Shown piece by piece: positions 18,528-27,422 of a stretch of DNA of 44,216 nucleotides (positions within the stretch are counted from its first letter, which is position 1; every line of letters starts with the position of its first letter). A program made the translations under genes and the position numbers. Below the pieces are notes generated by a model. That model made no database searches. It had not been told where the DNA came from and saw nothing but the letters and a program-made list of their open reading frames with translations. Source of the DNA: an uncultured Akkermansia sp. (GTDB lineage: Bacteria > Verrucomicrobiota > Verrucomicrobiia > Verrucomicrobiales > Akkermansiaceae); NCBI GenBank assembly GCA_947589345.1, contig CANQAC010000014.1, forward strand, positions 1 to 44,216. The letters are read 5' to 3'.

Positions 18528-20978
18528 TCAATCAAAGTCAGGGATTCCGGCATAGGTGATGCACCCTCCATCGTCCCCGGCGCCAGGGCCAAGCTGCACC
18601 AGGTAGTCGGCGCGAGAAAGTACGCCGGCGTGGTGTTCAATGCAAAGGATAGTGTGTCCAGCGTCCCGAAGGCGGTATATCGCCTGCAAAAGCATATCCA
18701 CCTCGGCAAAATGGAGACCGGTTGTGGGTTCATCCAAGACAAAGAGCAGTTTTTTATCGTGGAGAGTTCGGGATGCTCTGGCAGGCGACGCCTTGGCGAG
18801 GTAAGTGGCGATTTTCACCCGCTGAGCCTCCCCGCCGGAGAGCGAATCTGCCGGGCGATCCAGTGACAGGTAACCAAGACCAACATCCTTCAGAGCCCGT
18901 AGAATGGCGCCGGCAGTTGGTATATTTGAAAAAAATGCGAGCGCTTCGTCCACCGTGAGAGCGAGGGCTTGAGCCATGGATTTGCCGCGCCAGGTACACT
19001 CAAGTGTCTCGCGGTTGTACCGGGCGCCGTGGCATGCGTCACACGGAGTAAAAAGGTCCGAAAGAAAATTCATATCCACCTGCAATCGACCGGTTCCGCC
19101 GCACCTTTCGCAACGTCCACCTCGCACATTGAGCGAAAAGCGTGCGGGCGTGTACCCCCGCGCGCGAGATAGTGGCAGACGTGCATAAAGCGCGCGCAGA
19201 ATATCCGATAACCCGGTGACAGTTGCCGGGGTGGAGTGCAAGGATGAACTGATGGGACTCTGATCCACAATGACCGCGCGATCAATGCGGGTGGCGCCCT
19301 TCAATAGTCCCTTTTTCAGGGCGGGTAACAGGCATTCGTGAACCAGGGTACTCTTGCCGGATCCTCCGGGGCCGGCCAAGCATGTGAAAGCCGCAGTGGG
19401 AAACGTAAAATCTATGTTCTTCAGGTTACGAGCTTTAGCTCCGTGTAGAGAAAGCCAGCCATGGACACCCGGTTGAAGAGGGTGGGCTCGTGAATAGTGG
19501 CGTCGCCCGGCCAACCACGCACCGGTGGGAGACTTCGGGTTGCGCATCAGTTCTTCACAGGTCCCTGTGGCGATAACGCGTCCGCCTTCCGGACCGCTGC
19601 CGGGCCCCATCTCAACAATCCAGTCTGCCGCACGCAGCAGATCCGGATCGTGCTCGACCACGAGAATGGTATTCCCCTTGTCACGCAGGTGGTGCAGCGC
19701 TTCAATGAGACGCTGTGTCTCCGATTGATGGAGACCAATGGTCGGCTCATCCAAGATGTAGAGGACGCCGGAAAGGCCGCCGCCGATCTGACCGGCGAGA
19801 CGCGCTCGCTGAAGCTCACCGCCGGAAAGTGTGCTGGCTCGGCGATCCAGACTGAGGTAATCCAATCCCAACTGCTGCAGGCAGCTCATGCGCGTATGAA
19901 GCGCCTCCACCGCGGGCTGCAGTGCCTGACGATAGGTCTCAGGTATTGCTATTTCTCGCAGTAGCGCGAGGTTTTCACGTACGGTGAGGTGACAAAACTC
20001 AGCTAGTCCGATATCCCGGTCAGCAAAGCGCAGAGTGACGGCAAGTGCAATCGGGTTGAGGCGCATGCCGCCGCAGGCGGGGCAGGTGTCCCAGAGCTTT
20101 CCTTTCTTTTGTTGCACGATGCCTCGTCCGGAACACCTCTGGCAGGCGCCACGGGCAGAATAGGGTGAAAAAAAATCCGGGCTGAGATCCGGCAGCGTGA
20201 AGCCGGTTTGTTCGTTGCGATACCGTGTGTGAAAGCTCTGAAGCTGCGCGGGAGCATCGGCTTTCTCTTGCGTGAGCACACGTACTTCATCCGGGAAGAG
20301 TCGCAACGCACTCTGCAATGAATCTGCCAGGCGCGCAAAGTTTTGCGGCTTTACGATGAGCCGGTCCACGACCAATTCAAGGGTGTCACCGATGGCGGGC
20401 GGGTGTGCCTCCAGCTCATCCAGTTCATACATTGTGCCATTGACTCGCAACCTCAGATACCCGGATTTTCGCAGTTGAAGCGGACTCAAATCTCCTTCTT
20501 CATCGCCTACCTTTTCTGTCAACGGTGACAGTAAAGTGAGATGAGTCCCTTCCGGAAAAGAACATAATGTCCGGGCTATTTCATCGCTGCTGAGTCGCGT
20601 GAGTTCTTCTCCTGTTGCAGGATCATGCGGCGTGCCTGCGGCGGCGTACAGGATACGCAGGTAGTCCAGCGCTTCGGTGATGCTGCCGAGGACCGAGCGA
20701 GAGGTCAAGCTGGGAAGCCCTTGCTCCAGACAAAGGGCAGGGGGTAAACCATCGATACTCTCAACACCCGGTTTGGGAGGGCGAGCCATCATTCGCCGCG
20801 TGCCGGCTGAAAGACATTCCAAAAAGCGACGTCGTGATTCCGCAAAAAGCGTATCGTAGGCCAGCGTGCTCTTGCCGGAACCGCTGGGACCCGCTACGGC
20901 GATGATTTTCCCGGACGGTAGAGTGAGATTCACGTGCTGGAGCGTGTTTTGGGTAGCGCCGCTGATGCGAATATCCAT
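18528..20978 (-). CDS. uvrA2: UvrA-like ABC ATPase, class II (UvrA2)
   Basis: The 816-aa protein has two ABC modules. Walker A motifs are GPSGSGKST (30-38) and GPGGSGKST in the second half; signature motifs are STLSGGELQR and DSLSGGEAQR. Two zinc-finger modules are present (CQRCSGRG..CPACGG and CERCGGTG..CDACHG). Canonical UvrA is about 940 aa. This one is shorter in the first module, as in UvrA2, which lacks most of the UvrB-binding region. UvrA2 proteins bind damaged DNA and are linked to tolerance of DNA-damaging compounds, but the role varies. Product identity is firm; class assignment rests on length. Confidence 0.85.
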   Translation of the reverse strand: MDIRISGATQNTLQHVNLTLPSGKIIAVAGPSGSGKSTLAYDTLFAESRRRFLECLSAGTRRMMARPPKPGVESIDGLPPALCLEQGLPSLTSRSVLGSITEALDYLRILYAAAGTPHDPATGEELTRLSSDEIARTLCSFPEGTHLTLLSPLTEKVGDEEGDLSPLQLRKSGYLRLRVNGTMYELDELEAHPPAIGDTLELVVDRLIVKPQNFARLADSLQSALRLFPDEVRVLTQEKADAPAQLQSFHTRYRNEQTGFTLPDLSPDFFSPYSARGACQRCSGRGIVQQKKGKLWDTCPACGGMRLNPIALAVTLRFADRDIGLAEFCHLTVRENLALLREIAIPETYRQALQPAVEALHTRMSCLQQLGLDYLSLDRRASTLSGGELQRARLAGQIGGGLSGVLYILDEPTIGLHQSETQRLIEALHHLRDKGNTILVVEHDPDLLRAADWIVEMGPGSGPEGGRVIATGTCEELMRNPKSPTGAWLAGRRHYSRAHPLQPGVHGWLSLHGAKARNLKNIDFTFPTAAFTCLAGPGGSGKSTLVHECLLPALKKGLLKGATRIDRAVIVDQSPISSSLHSTPATVTGLSDILRALYARLPLSRARGYTPARFSLNVRGGRCERCGGTGRLQVDMNFLSDLFTPCDACHGARYNRETLECTWRGKSMAQALALTVDEALAFFSNIPTAGAILRALKDVGLGYLSLDRPADSLSGGEAQRVKIATYLAKASPARASRTLHDKKLLFVLDEPTTGLHFAEVDMLLQAIYRLRDAGHTILCIEHHAGVLSRADYLVQLGPGAGDDGGCITYAGIPDFD

Positions 20979-20998
20979 GGCAGGAACGGAGGCTGAGT

Positions 20999-21673
20999 TT
21001 AACGCTTGATTAATTCCCTCGTACCGATGTGTACGGCTCCGTGGTCGAGTCGCAGAGATGTCGCCCGGCAGTCACCGTCAAGTTTACCGCTGTGGCGAAT
21101 GTGAACCTCGCCCCTCGCGTACAGGCGTCCGCTGAGGCTGCCTGACAACTCCGCTTCATCAACGGATATGCCCGGCCGCACCTGTGCCCGCGCTCCACCG
21201 GCAACGATAAGTTTGCTTGCAGTCAGTTGCCCCTCCAATTCTGCGCGGCCCTGCAGGGTTAATATGCCCGTGGCTCGGAGAGTTCCTTTGACACACCCCG
21301 CTATGGTGAGGTTGTGGCACACAACATGAAGCCGGGAGAGTTCGACACATTCCGGTATTTTTACATCACCCAAGGTATGGATTTGCAGGTGGTGCGTACC
21401 GGGTTTGACGGTGACATTGGCGGTGCTCAAATGAGCGAAGCAATGGGGGCAAACTGCCGACAGGGCCGCCACGGGTATCTGGCAGTTCTTCCCACATTCA
21501 TAACACTGCACGTCACGCATGGGAACCACCAGACGCGGCTCGCGCGCAACGACACGAGCAAAAGGATCCCGGCGTCTGTGTCCCCCCTGCGGCAGGTACC
21601 CGGAAACTCCGGGCGCCTCCAGCGGTTGGGTCTTGTAGCCCGGATCCGCCGAGGCTTGCCGCTCTTGGCTCAT
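20999..21673 (-). CDS. Bactofilin-like protein with N-terminal zinc ribbon
   Basis: The 224-aa protein has an N-terminal basic, Pro-rich segment, a zinc ribbon with two Cys pairs (CYECGKNC and CPHC), then a right-handed beta-helix of short repeats (LTIAGCVKGTLRATGILTL). That core is of bactofilin/DUF583 type. Its start overlaps the stop of the preceding bactofilin by 4 bp, so the two are probably made together and may copolymerise. Bactofilins form nucleotide-free filaments near the membrane that guide envelope shape. The zinc ribbon suggests a protein or nucleic-acid contact not present in ordinary bactofilins. Confidence 0.75.
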   Translation of the reverse strand: MSQERQASADPGYKTQPLEAPGVSGYLPQGGHRRRDPFARVVAREPRLVVPMRDVQCYECGKNCQIPVAALSAVCPHCFAHLSTANVTVKPGTHHLQIHTLGDVKIPECVELSRLHVVCHNLTIAGCVKGTLRATGILTLQGRAELEGQLTASKLIVAGGARAQVRPGISVDEAELSGSLSGRLYARGEVHIRHSGKLDGDCRATSLRLDHGAVHIGTRELIKR

Positions 21674-22305
21674 ACGAGCAGGTTGGATGTATCGTCGTTA
21701 GGCGAACTTGCAGTACGCTTGGGGGAGCGTTTGGGCGCCGTTGAAGCCGTCTTAACAGGCATGCTGATGCCGAGGCTGGCCCCGACTTGCACATGCCCGA
21801 CTATTTTGGCTCCCTCCTGAATTGCGATACTGTTGGCCGTAACGTCTCCCTGCAACTCAGCTGAAGAGGACAGCTCGATACGATCGGTGACAACCACATT
21901 GCCAAAGACCTTGCCATGGATGATGGCGCTCTTTGTGCATATAGCCGGCTGGTTTTTATCAGTGCCCGATATTTTTGCATTGGCTCCCACGGTCAAAACA
22001 CCGTCGGACACGATTTCACCTTCCACGATACCGTCCACCAAAAGATCTTCCGTGAAGCGCAGTGTGCCGATGACAGTGACGTCGGAATTCAGCACGTTGC
22101 TGTTGGAGGATGAGGGCATGTTGGGCGCGGATTCGCCAAAAGGAGCCGTGTTGTCGTCCGGAGAGGAATAGAAGCTCGCAGCGGCGTCGTCAATTTCATC
22201 CGAAGGCGTTGCCCATGGGGTGTTGTTCAAACGATCGTTTACGTGGTCTGACGCAGGAGCGAAACCGGAATCGGAAGATGTCTTGGATCTATCGAAAAGT
22301 GCCAT
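21670..22305 (-). CDS. Bactofilin (polymer-forming cytoskeletal protein)
   Basis: From the ATG at 22305 (MALFDRSKTS) the protein has a disordered Ser/Asp/Pro-rich N-terminus and a bactofilin beta-helix (SDVTVIGTLRFTEDLLVDG, IVEGEIVSDGVLTVGANAKI). A basic Ser/Thr/Lys tail closes it. Flanking disordered ends around a beta-helix core are the family norm. The frame is open to an ATG at 22329, but the shorter start matches the usual short N-terminus. It is first of a two-gene bactofilin unit. Confidence 0.85.
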   Translation of the reverse strand: MALFDRSKTSSDSGFAPASDHVNDRLNNTPWATPSDEIDDAAASFYSSPDDNTAPFGESAPNMPSSSNSNVLNSDVTVIGTLRFTEDLLVDGIVEGEIVSDGVLTVGANAKISGTDKNQPAICTKSAIIHGKVFGNVVVTDRIELSSSAELQGDVTANSIAIQEGAKIVGHVQVGASLGISMPVKTASTAPKRSPKRTASSPNDDTSNLLV

Positions 22306-22456
22306 AGTTTTAAAGCAGGTTTGAAACATGCGGGGAACTCACAGGGAGTCCCACTCATACGCGCAACATCCTACTAGAAAAGCTCGGCTTTGTCCACCCG
22401 AAAGTGTGTTTTCCTGCGGATTTTTTTCAACGGGCGATGGGAAAGGAGCCGCCGCG

Positions 22457-23128
22457 TCAGGCTTCTGCCGTGTAGATAACCGCAATTCCCCCGCACAGAG
22501 ACAACGCTGTCGGGCAGCTATAGCCAGTTTCTCTGAGCATCTGGATAAAGGCTCCCGCGCGGGGAAATTGCTCAATACTCGCGCCCAGGTACGTGTACGC
22601 TTCCCGCTGACCGGTGAACCACCCCGCCAGTAGAGGCAAAATGCGGTGAAGATAAAAGCGATAGGGAGCAGCGACTATACCGGTTGGGATGGATAAATCC
22701 AGCACGAGGAGGTGCCCCCCATCGCGCAACACTCGTCGGAATTCACGCAACGCGTCCGCGTAGTTCGGCAGATTCCGCAAGCCAAAGGCGGTGGTGATGG
22801 CATCGTAGGAATCATCAGCCAGGGGCAGGTGCATTGCATCTGCCTGCAGCGCGTGGCGTAGCCCCCTCTGCTGCGCTACAGTGAGCATCGGTTCACAAAA
22901 GTCGACGCCTAACACTTGAATTTCTGGCAGCTCCCGCTGAATATCAAGCGCCATATCGCCGGTCCCTGTTGCTATATCCAACAGATTGGCAGGTCGCCAC
23001 TCAGCCACGATTTCGAGCGCGCGAGCGCGCCACAAGACATCTATTCCCAGGGAGAGCAGATGGTTAGCCGCCACGTAGCGCATGGCGATTGAGGAAAAAG
23101 CGTCGTGTACGAATTGGGAATCCGGCAT
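22457..23128 (-). CDS. menG: Demethylmenaquinone/ubiquinone methyltransferase
   Basis: The 223-aa protein is a class-I SAM methyltransferase with motif I DIATGTGD at 51-58. Family signatures follow: LPLADDSYDAITTAFGLRN and a C-terminal GGIAVIYTAEA. It C-methylates the quinone ring in the last step of menaquinone (or an intermediate step of ubiquinone) synthesis. Anaerobic gut-type Verrucomicrobiota use menaquinone, so MenG is the likelier role. It starts 5 bp after the icd stop, in the same orientation, so the two are probably one unit. Confidence 0.88.
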   Translation of the reverse strand: MPDSQFVHDAFSSIAMRYVAANHLLSLGIDVLWRARALEIVAEWRPANLLDIATGTGDMALDIQRELPEIQVLGVDFCEPMLTVAQQRGLRHALQADAMHLPLADDSYDAITTAFGLRNLPNYADALREFRRVLRDGGHLLVLDLSIPTGIVAAPYRFYLHRILPLLAGWFTGQREAYTYLGASIEQFPRAGAFIQMLRETGYSCPTALSLCGGIAVIYTAEA

Positions 23129-23133
23129 GGCTC

Positions 23134-24360
23134 TCAGAAAAGCATATGGCCGATAAGTTCATCAGCATATTCTGAGGTTTTCAGCGCCTTCGCTCCCGGT
23201 ATCATCTCTGCCAAATCTGCTGTGACGTGATGATTGACGATTGCCATCTGAATACTGCGTTCCAGTATCTGAGCAGCCTCATCCCAACCGATATAGTTGA
23301 GCATCATTTGCGCGGAGAGCAGAAAGGAACTGGGGTTCACCAAGTCCTTCCCTGCGAGGGAGGGCGCCGTGCCATGAGTTGCCTCAAAGACGGCATGTCC
23401 GGTCACATAGTTGATGTTGGCGCCGGGAGAAATTCCGATTCCTCCCACTTGTGCGGCCAGAGCGTCTGAGCAATAATCGCCATTGAGGTTGAGTGTTGCA
23501 ACCACTGAATGCTCTGCCGGGTGTAGCAAGATTTCCTGCAAAAAGGCATCGCATATACAATCCTTGATAACGATACCGCACGGGAGCTGTCGCCATGCGC
23601 CTGTGCCACAAGGTGTAGCCTGGAATTCTCTCTCCGCGAGTGCATAGCCCCAGTCTCGAAAAGCTCCCTCAGTGAACTTCATAATGTTCCCTTTGTGTAC
23701 CAAGGTGACGCTGGGCTTTTTGTGGTCGATGGCATATTGGATGGCTGCCCGCACGAGTCGCTCTGTTCCCGTACGCGAAACAGGTTTGATGCCGAAGCCG
23801 GAACTTTGCGGGAAGCGCACTTTTGACGCGCGCTCCGGGAAGGTGGCGCTGAGCCAGTCGCGTAGTTGTTGCGCTTCCTCAGAATCTGCCGCAAACTCAA
23901 TGCCTGCGTAGATATCCTCAGTGTTTTCCCGGAAGATGACCATATCCACCAGCTCAGGATGTTTTACCGGCGTCTCAAGCCCGGAGAAATAACGTACCGG
24001 ACGCACACAGCAGTACAGATCCAGTCCCTGGCGTAGCGCCACGTTCAGCGACCGGATTCCTCCCCCGACAGGCGTCGTGAGCGGTCCCTTGATACCCACC
24101 AAAAACTCACGGAAAGCCCGCACGGTCTCCTCCGGCAGCCACGTTCCAAGGCTGTCAAAGGCTTTTTGCCCGGCCAGAACCTCTCGCCATTCGATGTGGC
24201 GGGAATCTCCGTAGGCAGCTCGCACGGCAGAATCAATAACGCGCTGAGAAGCGCGCCAGATATCCGGACCGGAACCATCTCCGATGATGTGAGGGATGAG
24301 CGGGTTGGGTGGCACTTCCAAGCCGTCGGGGGTCATGCGGATAGGTGCAGGGGAGGGCAT
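23134..24360 (-). CDS. icd: Isocitrate dehydrogenase, probably NAD+-dependent by its cofactor residues
   Basis: The 408-aa product from ATG 24360 matches bacterial homodimeric isocitrate dehydrogenase throughout. Examples are [13 protein letters not shown] with the substrate/regulatory Ser at 104 (E. coli Ser113), [13 protein letters not shown], and [15 protein letters not shown]. coli Icd reads the NADP phosphate with Lys344, Tyr345, Tyr391 and Arg395. The aligned residues here, with the same spacing, are Ser334, Leu335, Ala381 and Glu385. None is kept, which points to NAD+ use. An upstream extension of the frame to 24420 lacks family character. Just upstream is a small membrane-protein gene and downstream is menG. 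Confidence 0.9.
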   Translation of the reverse strand: MPSPAPIRMTPDGLEVPPNPLIPHIIGDGSGPDIWRASQRVIDSAVRAAYGDSRHIEWREVLAGQKAFDSLGTWLPEETVRAFREFLVGIKGPLTTPVGGGIRSLNVALRQGLDLYCCVRPVRYFSGLETPVKHPELVDMVIFRENTEDIYAGIEFAADSEEAQQLRDWLSATFPERASKVRFPQSSGFGIKPVSRTGTERLVRAAIQYAIDHKKPSVTLVHKGNIMKFTEGAFRDWGYALAEREFQATPCGTGAWRQLPCGIVIKDCICDAFLQEILLHPAEHSVVATLNLNGDYCSDALAAQVGGIGISPGANINYVTGHAVFEATHGTAPSLAGKDLVNPSSFLLSAQMMLNYIGWDEAAQILERSIQMAIVNHHVTADLAEMIPGAKALKTSEYADELIGHMLF

Positions 24361-24367
24361 AACAAAC

Positions 24368-24640
24368 TTATTCGTTGGAATCGCTGCTGTCGTCGTCCTC
24401 CGTTTCATCATCCTCCACATACTGCGCTGTGGTGGAATACTTTGGCTTAGTTTTCACCTGCTTTGCAGCTGCATGGTTGGATGCTTCGGGTACCTGACTG
24501 TTCATGTAGCAATACACAAACACGGCTGCCACGACAAGTGGAGGCAGAATGTAAAAGAGGATGCCTTGTCCCTTTTTTTTGACCTCAGCGGTTTCGACGG
24601 TGAAATCAAAGGCCGGTTGCTTGTTGACGGGAAGAGCCAT
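24368..24640 (-). CDS. Small single-span membrane protein, unknown function
   Basis: The 90-aa product from ATG 24640 has a short N-terminal cytoplasmic part, one membrane span ([20 protein letters not shown], about residues 29-48) and a C-terminal polar tail ending in an acidic run ([15 protein letters not shown]). No family is recognised. It is 7 bp upstream of icd on the same strand, so it probably heads that operon. The longer frame up to 24694 has no support. Confidence 0.6.
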   Translation of the reverse strand: MALPVNKQPAFDFTVETAEVKKKGQGILFYILPPLVVAAVFVYCYMNSQVPEASNHAAAKQVKTKPKYSTTAQYVEDDETEDDDSSDSNE

Positions 24641-25163
24641 AACGGTTGCGTATCTTAGCATCTCTGCACACGTTTGGCAAGCGGAGATATCCATGCTTCA
24701 AAAATAAAGTCGCCCAAAGTTGTCACGGAAAAAGATTTGAGGATTCTTCTTGCACGTCCGACGGTCCAAAAACGATGCTTAAACATTCGAGAATAGGGCA
24801 TTAAAGACAGTTACATGAACGGAATAAACTGGCTTCCTGCGGGGAGAAATAGCCGCAGTGGCACGCGCGAGACGAGGGTATCGTCAGACGGTAAAGAGAA
24901 AATCTGCTGATCGCCACGTCCACTCATAATAAAAGACTTACGCGATATTCAAGATGCGTATCTCTTTTCAAAGGAGATGTACAGCCTAAATTTTCGTATG
25001 GCATTCTTTTTTTCACGTCTTGGAGTAATTTTGACCCGTATGAAAGTCAGACACAGTCTCTCGGGGTAAAATCTCTGAAAGTTAAGTGTTACCGTGTTAT
25101 GTGTTATATCTGCGCCTCTCCTTTGAAAAGAGATACACTTTCGAAACATATATTGTGTACGAT
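24641..25163. other. Intergenic region of about 520 bp holding inverted-repeat cassette A
   Basis: The left part (24641-24950) shows no convincing gene. It has a weak hairpin, CTGCGG paired with CCGCAG near 24840, with no T run after it. The right part holds cassette A (24958-25136) and ends at the acyltransferase-3 start. Divergent transcription is expected from here: the small membrane protein and icd to the left, the acyltransferase to the right. Confidence 0.7.
24958..25136. promoter_or_regulatory. Invertible-promoter-like cassette A, upstream of the acyltransferase-3 gene
   Basis: A perfect 20-bp inverted repeat bounds the cassette: GTATCTCTTTTCAAAGGAGA at 24958-24977 and its reverse complement at 25117-25136. 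Each arm is itself a near-palindrome around a short centre. A TGTACA hexamer sits just inside the left arm (24978-24983), and a -10-like TACACT lies at the right arm edge (25134-25139). In the present orientation TGTACA faces away from the gene. Flipping the segment would put it 17 bp from TACACT. The left interior resembles that of cassette B, so A and B are in the same, presumably OFF, orientation. Invertibility is inferred. Confidence 0.6.
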
Positions 25164-26231
25164 ATGGCAGAAGTATTGAACACCAAGGGGAAACGAATCT
25201 ATTTCGTAGAGTTTTTGCGACTGTTTTTGATCTTATCGGTGTTTTTGGTGCATGTGGGAGACTGGATCGACCCGGAGTTGAAGCGGAGTGTGCTGCGACT
25301 GTGCAACACGCAGGCGTGGCATCTGGCAGACGCAGTGAGGTATTTTTTTATCATAGGCGGATTTTTTCTGTACCGGAAGGCCATGAAGATTGAGACCGGC
25401 ACTGTGTGCCGAGGCATTTGTAAGTTGTGGATACGGCTGATGCCGGGGATCATCTTCTTCTACGCTCTATTAGTTGCTGTGGGGTGTAAGTCTGGGTGGA
25501 CCTTCCCCTTCGCGTTTTTCCCGACTGCGGGGCACGGCGTTGCGGGGGAACTCGTAGGCTATGCCGATTGGTTTATGGGTGTTTACTTTATCGTGAGTTG
25601 TTTGATCCTGGGACTGTTTGCGACGAATCGACAGAGCGCATGGCTATGGCTTATCGCGGGGATGCTTGTGAGTTGGTGGATCGAGAGAAACGCCCATGCA
25701 GGGAAAGGATGGGGGCACGCTGGCACCTATTACGGGTTTCTTGCGGGCGGGACCATACGCGGCATCAGCTGCATGGGGCTGGGCATGGTGGCGGCCTATT
25801 TGAGCGAGCAGTGGAACCTGCGTCGAACGGTTTTCTTGCGTGTACTGGCGAGCGCCCTGGAGTTCGGTGCGCTGTGTATGCTGGTGGGGTACATGTGTTA
25901 TCCCTCCCGGGCAAAATATGACCCAATCGCGGTGGAGTTGGTTGTGGCCGCTCTGCTCATTTCGGCATCGCGCAGCTGGGGGATCATCTCTGCCGTGCTG
26001 AACCGTTGCAGTGGAGTCACGTACCTCTCTCGCTATACGTACTCTCTACTGCTCACTCAAGGCGCGCTGGTACACTACTTCCGCTTTAATCACAACTTTG
26101 GGATGTCCGGGCACACGTGTGCATGGATCATCTTGGGGGCGGCCGTCCCCCTCGTACTCATTGAGTACCACTTGATAGAAGGTTGGCTTGCCCCCAAGCT
26201 CAAGCGCTTTTTTGTACCCGAAACGAACTAA
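25164..26231 (+). CDS. Acyltransferase-3 family membrane protein, probable glycan O-acyltransferase
   Basis: The 355-aa protein from ATG 25164 (MAEVLNTKGKRIYFVEFLRL) starts with the family's Arg-containing first helix and LSVFLVHVGDW. It has about ten predicted membrane spans and ends in a basic tail. Acyltransferase-3 proteins move acetyl or other acyl groups onto surface sugars across the membrane. The open frame begins at 25086, inside cassette A, but that part is non-coding repeat. It is monocistronic and has its own inverted-repeat cassette, so expression may be phase variable. Confidence 0.8.
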   Translation: MAEVLNTKGKRIYFVEFLRLFLILSVFLVHVGDWIDPELKRSVLRLCNTQAWHLADAVRYFFIIGGFFLYRKAMKIETGTVCRGICKLWIRLMPGIIFFYALLVAVGCKSGWTFPFAFFPTAGHGVAGELVGYADWFMGVYFIVSCLILGLFATNRQSAWLWLIAGMLVSWWIERNAHAGKGWGHAGTYYGFLAGGTIRGISCMGLGMVAAYLSEQWNLRRTVFLRVLASALEFGALCMLVGYMCYPSRAKYDPIAVELVVAALLISASRSWGIISAVLNRCSGVTYLSRYTYSLLLTQGALVHYFRFNHNFGMSGHTCAWIILGAAVPLVLIEYHLIEGWLAPKLKRFFVPETN

Positions 26232-26590
26232 ACGAGCGCCATGAACGCGACTGTCTGGTGACAAAAAATACAGGGCGTTATCTCTTTATGAAAGAGATGT
26301 ACAGCCCAATTTTTCTTTAGCCATTCTTTTTGGGGTCCTAGCAACGGTTACCCGGAAGAATTTTTATGCGGTTCATACGGGCTGCATAAACGTCGTCATT
26401 TCTCTAATTGATTCATACACATGACCATGTAACAATCGGCGAGCGTATCTCTTTCATAAAGCGATATACTTCCCCCGCGCATGTATCCGGTAATTGATAG
26501 CAATCTGCTTGTTAATCTCGGCCATTCCGCCTTTTTTATTCATTCTGAGATCCCGCTAAACTTCCGCGAACTTTTTTAATTTAGTGAGTC
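26232..26590. other. Intergenic region of about 360 bp holding inverted-repeat cassette B
   Basis: There is no gene. The stretch holds TGACAAAAAATACAGGG (26259-26275), the cassette (26280-26465), a -10-like TATACT (26465-26470) and a leader of about 120 bp up to the MBOAT gene. The first 17-mer and the leader start have counterparts before the second MBOAT gene. Confidence 0.75.
26280..26465. promoter_or_regulatory. Invertible-promoter-like cassette B, upstream of module 1, predicted OFF
   Basis: The arms ATCTCTTTATGAAAGAGAT (26280-26298) and its inverted copy at 26447-26465 match at 18 of 19 positions. Each is a palindrome of 8-bp half-sites around a 3-bp centre (ATG left, CAT right). The interior carries TGTACA at its left end (26298-26303), facing away from module 1. 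The base sequence 17 bp before the fixed TATACT is AGCGTA, a poor -35. Cassette C has the same outer flanks but the reversed interior, with TGTACA facing its gene. B is therefore read as the OFF state. Confidence 0.72.
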
Positions 26591-27422
26591 ATGTTATTTT
26601 CGTCCACGACATTCCTGTTTTTGTTCCTCCCGATTGTGTGTGCCCTCTACCTTCTGGTGAGGAGGGAGCTGAAGGATTATGTCCTGCTCTTGGCCAGCAT
26701 CTTTTTCTACGCCTGGGGCGAGCCGCGGTACGTGGCGGTCATGCTGCTCACCATCATCATCAACTACGTCGGTGCCATTCTGATCTCGAAGTACAAGTAT
26801 AAGAAGATTCTGCTTCTGCTCACCATCCTGGGAGATTTGAGCTTCCTGTTCTATTTCAAGTACTTCAACTTCTTTGTCGAGAACATCAACGAGCTTTTCG
26901 GCGGGCATATCGACTTCATCAAGGTCATCATGCCCATCGGCATCTCTTTCTACACCTTCCAGGCCATCAGCTATGTTGTGGACGTCTATCGCGAGGAAGT
27001 TGAGCCGCAGAAAAACATCTACAAACTCGCGCTCTACATCACCCTCTTCCCGCAGTTGGTGGCGGGACCTATCGTCAAATACCATGATGTAGCCGACCAA
27101 ATTGAGCATCGCACCGTGGACTTCGAGAAAGTGACCTATGGCGTGAAACGCTTCATCGTGGGACTCGCCAAGAAAGTTCTCATCGCCAATACTCTGGGAG
27201 CTGTGGCGGATAAAGTTTTTACGCAACCGATTGACCAACTGGACTGCGTGACCACTTGGCTGGGAGCAATCTGCTACACGCTGCAGATCTACTACGACTT
27301 CAGCGGGTACTCGGACATGGCGATCGGCCTCGGCTCTATCTTCGGGTTCAAATTCCTGGAGAACTTCAACTACCCATTTATCTCGAAATCAATCTCCGAA
27401 TATTGGCGGCGGTGGCACATAT
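26591..27422 (+). repeat. Direct repeat: MBOAT 5' half, second copy at 33183-34014
   Basis: The first 830 bp of the two MBOAT genes align without gaps at an offset of 6592 bp and are almost identical to about 27370/33962. Identity drops sharply after the region encoding EYWRRWHIS. Recombination between the copies would delete about 6.6 kb and leave one chimeric MBOAT gene. Confidence 0.85.
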
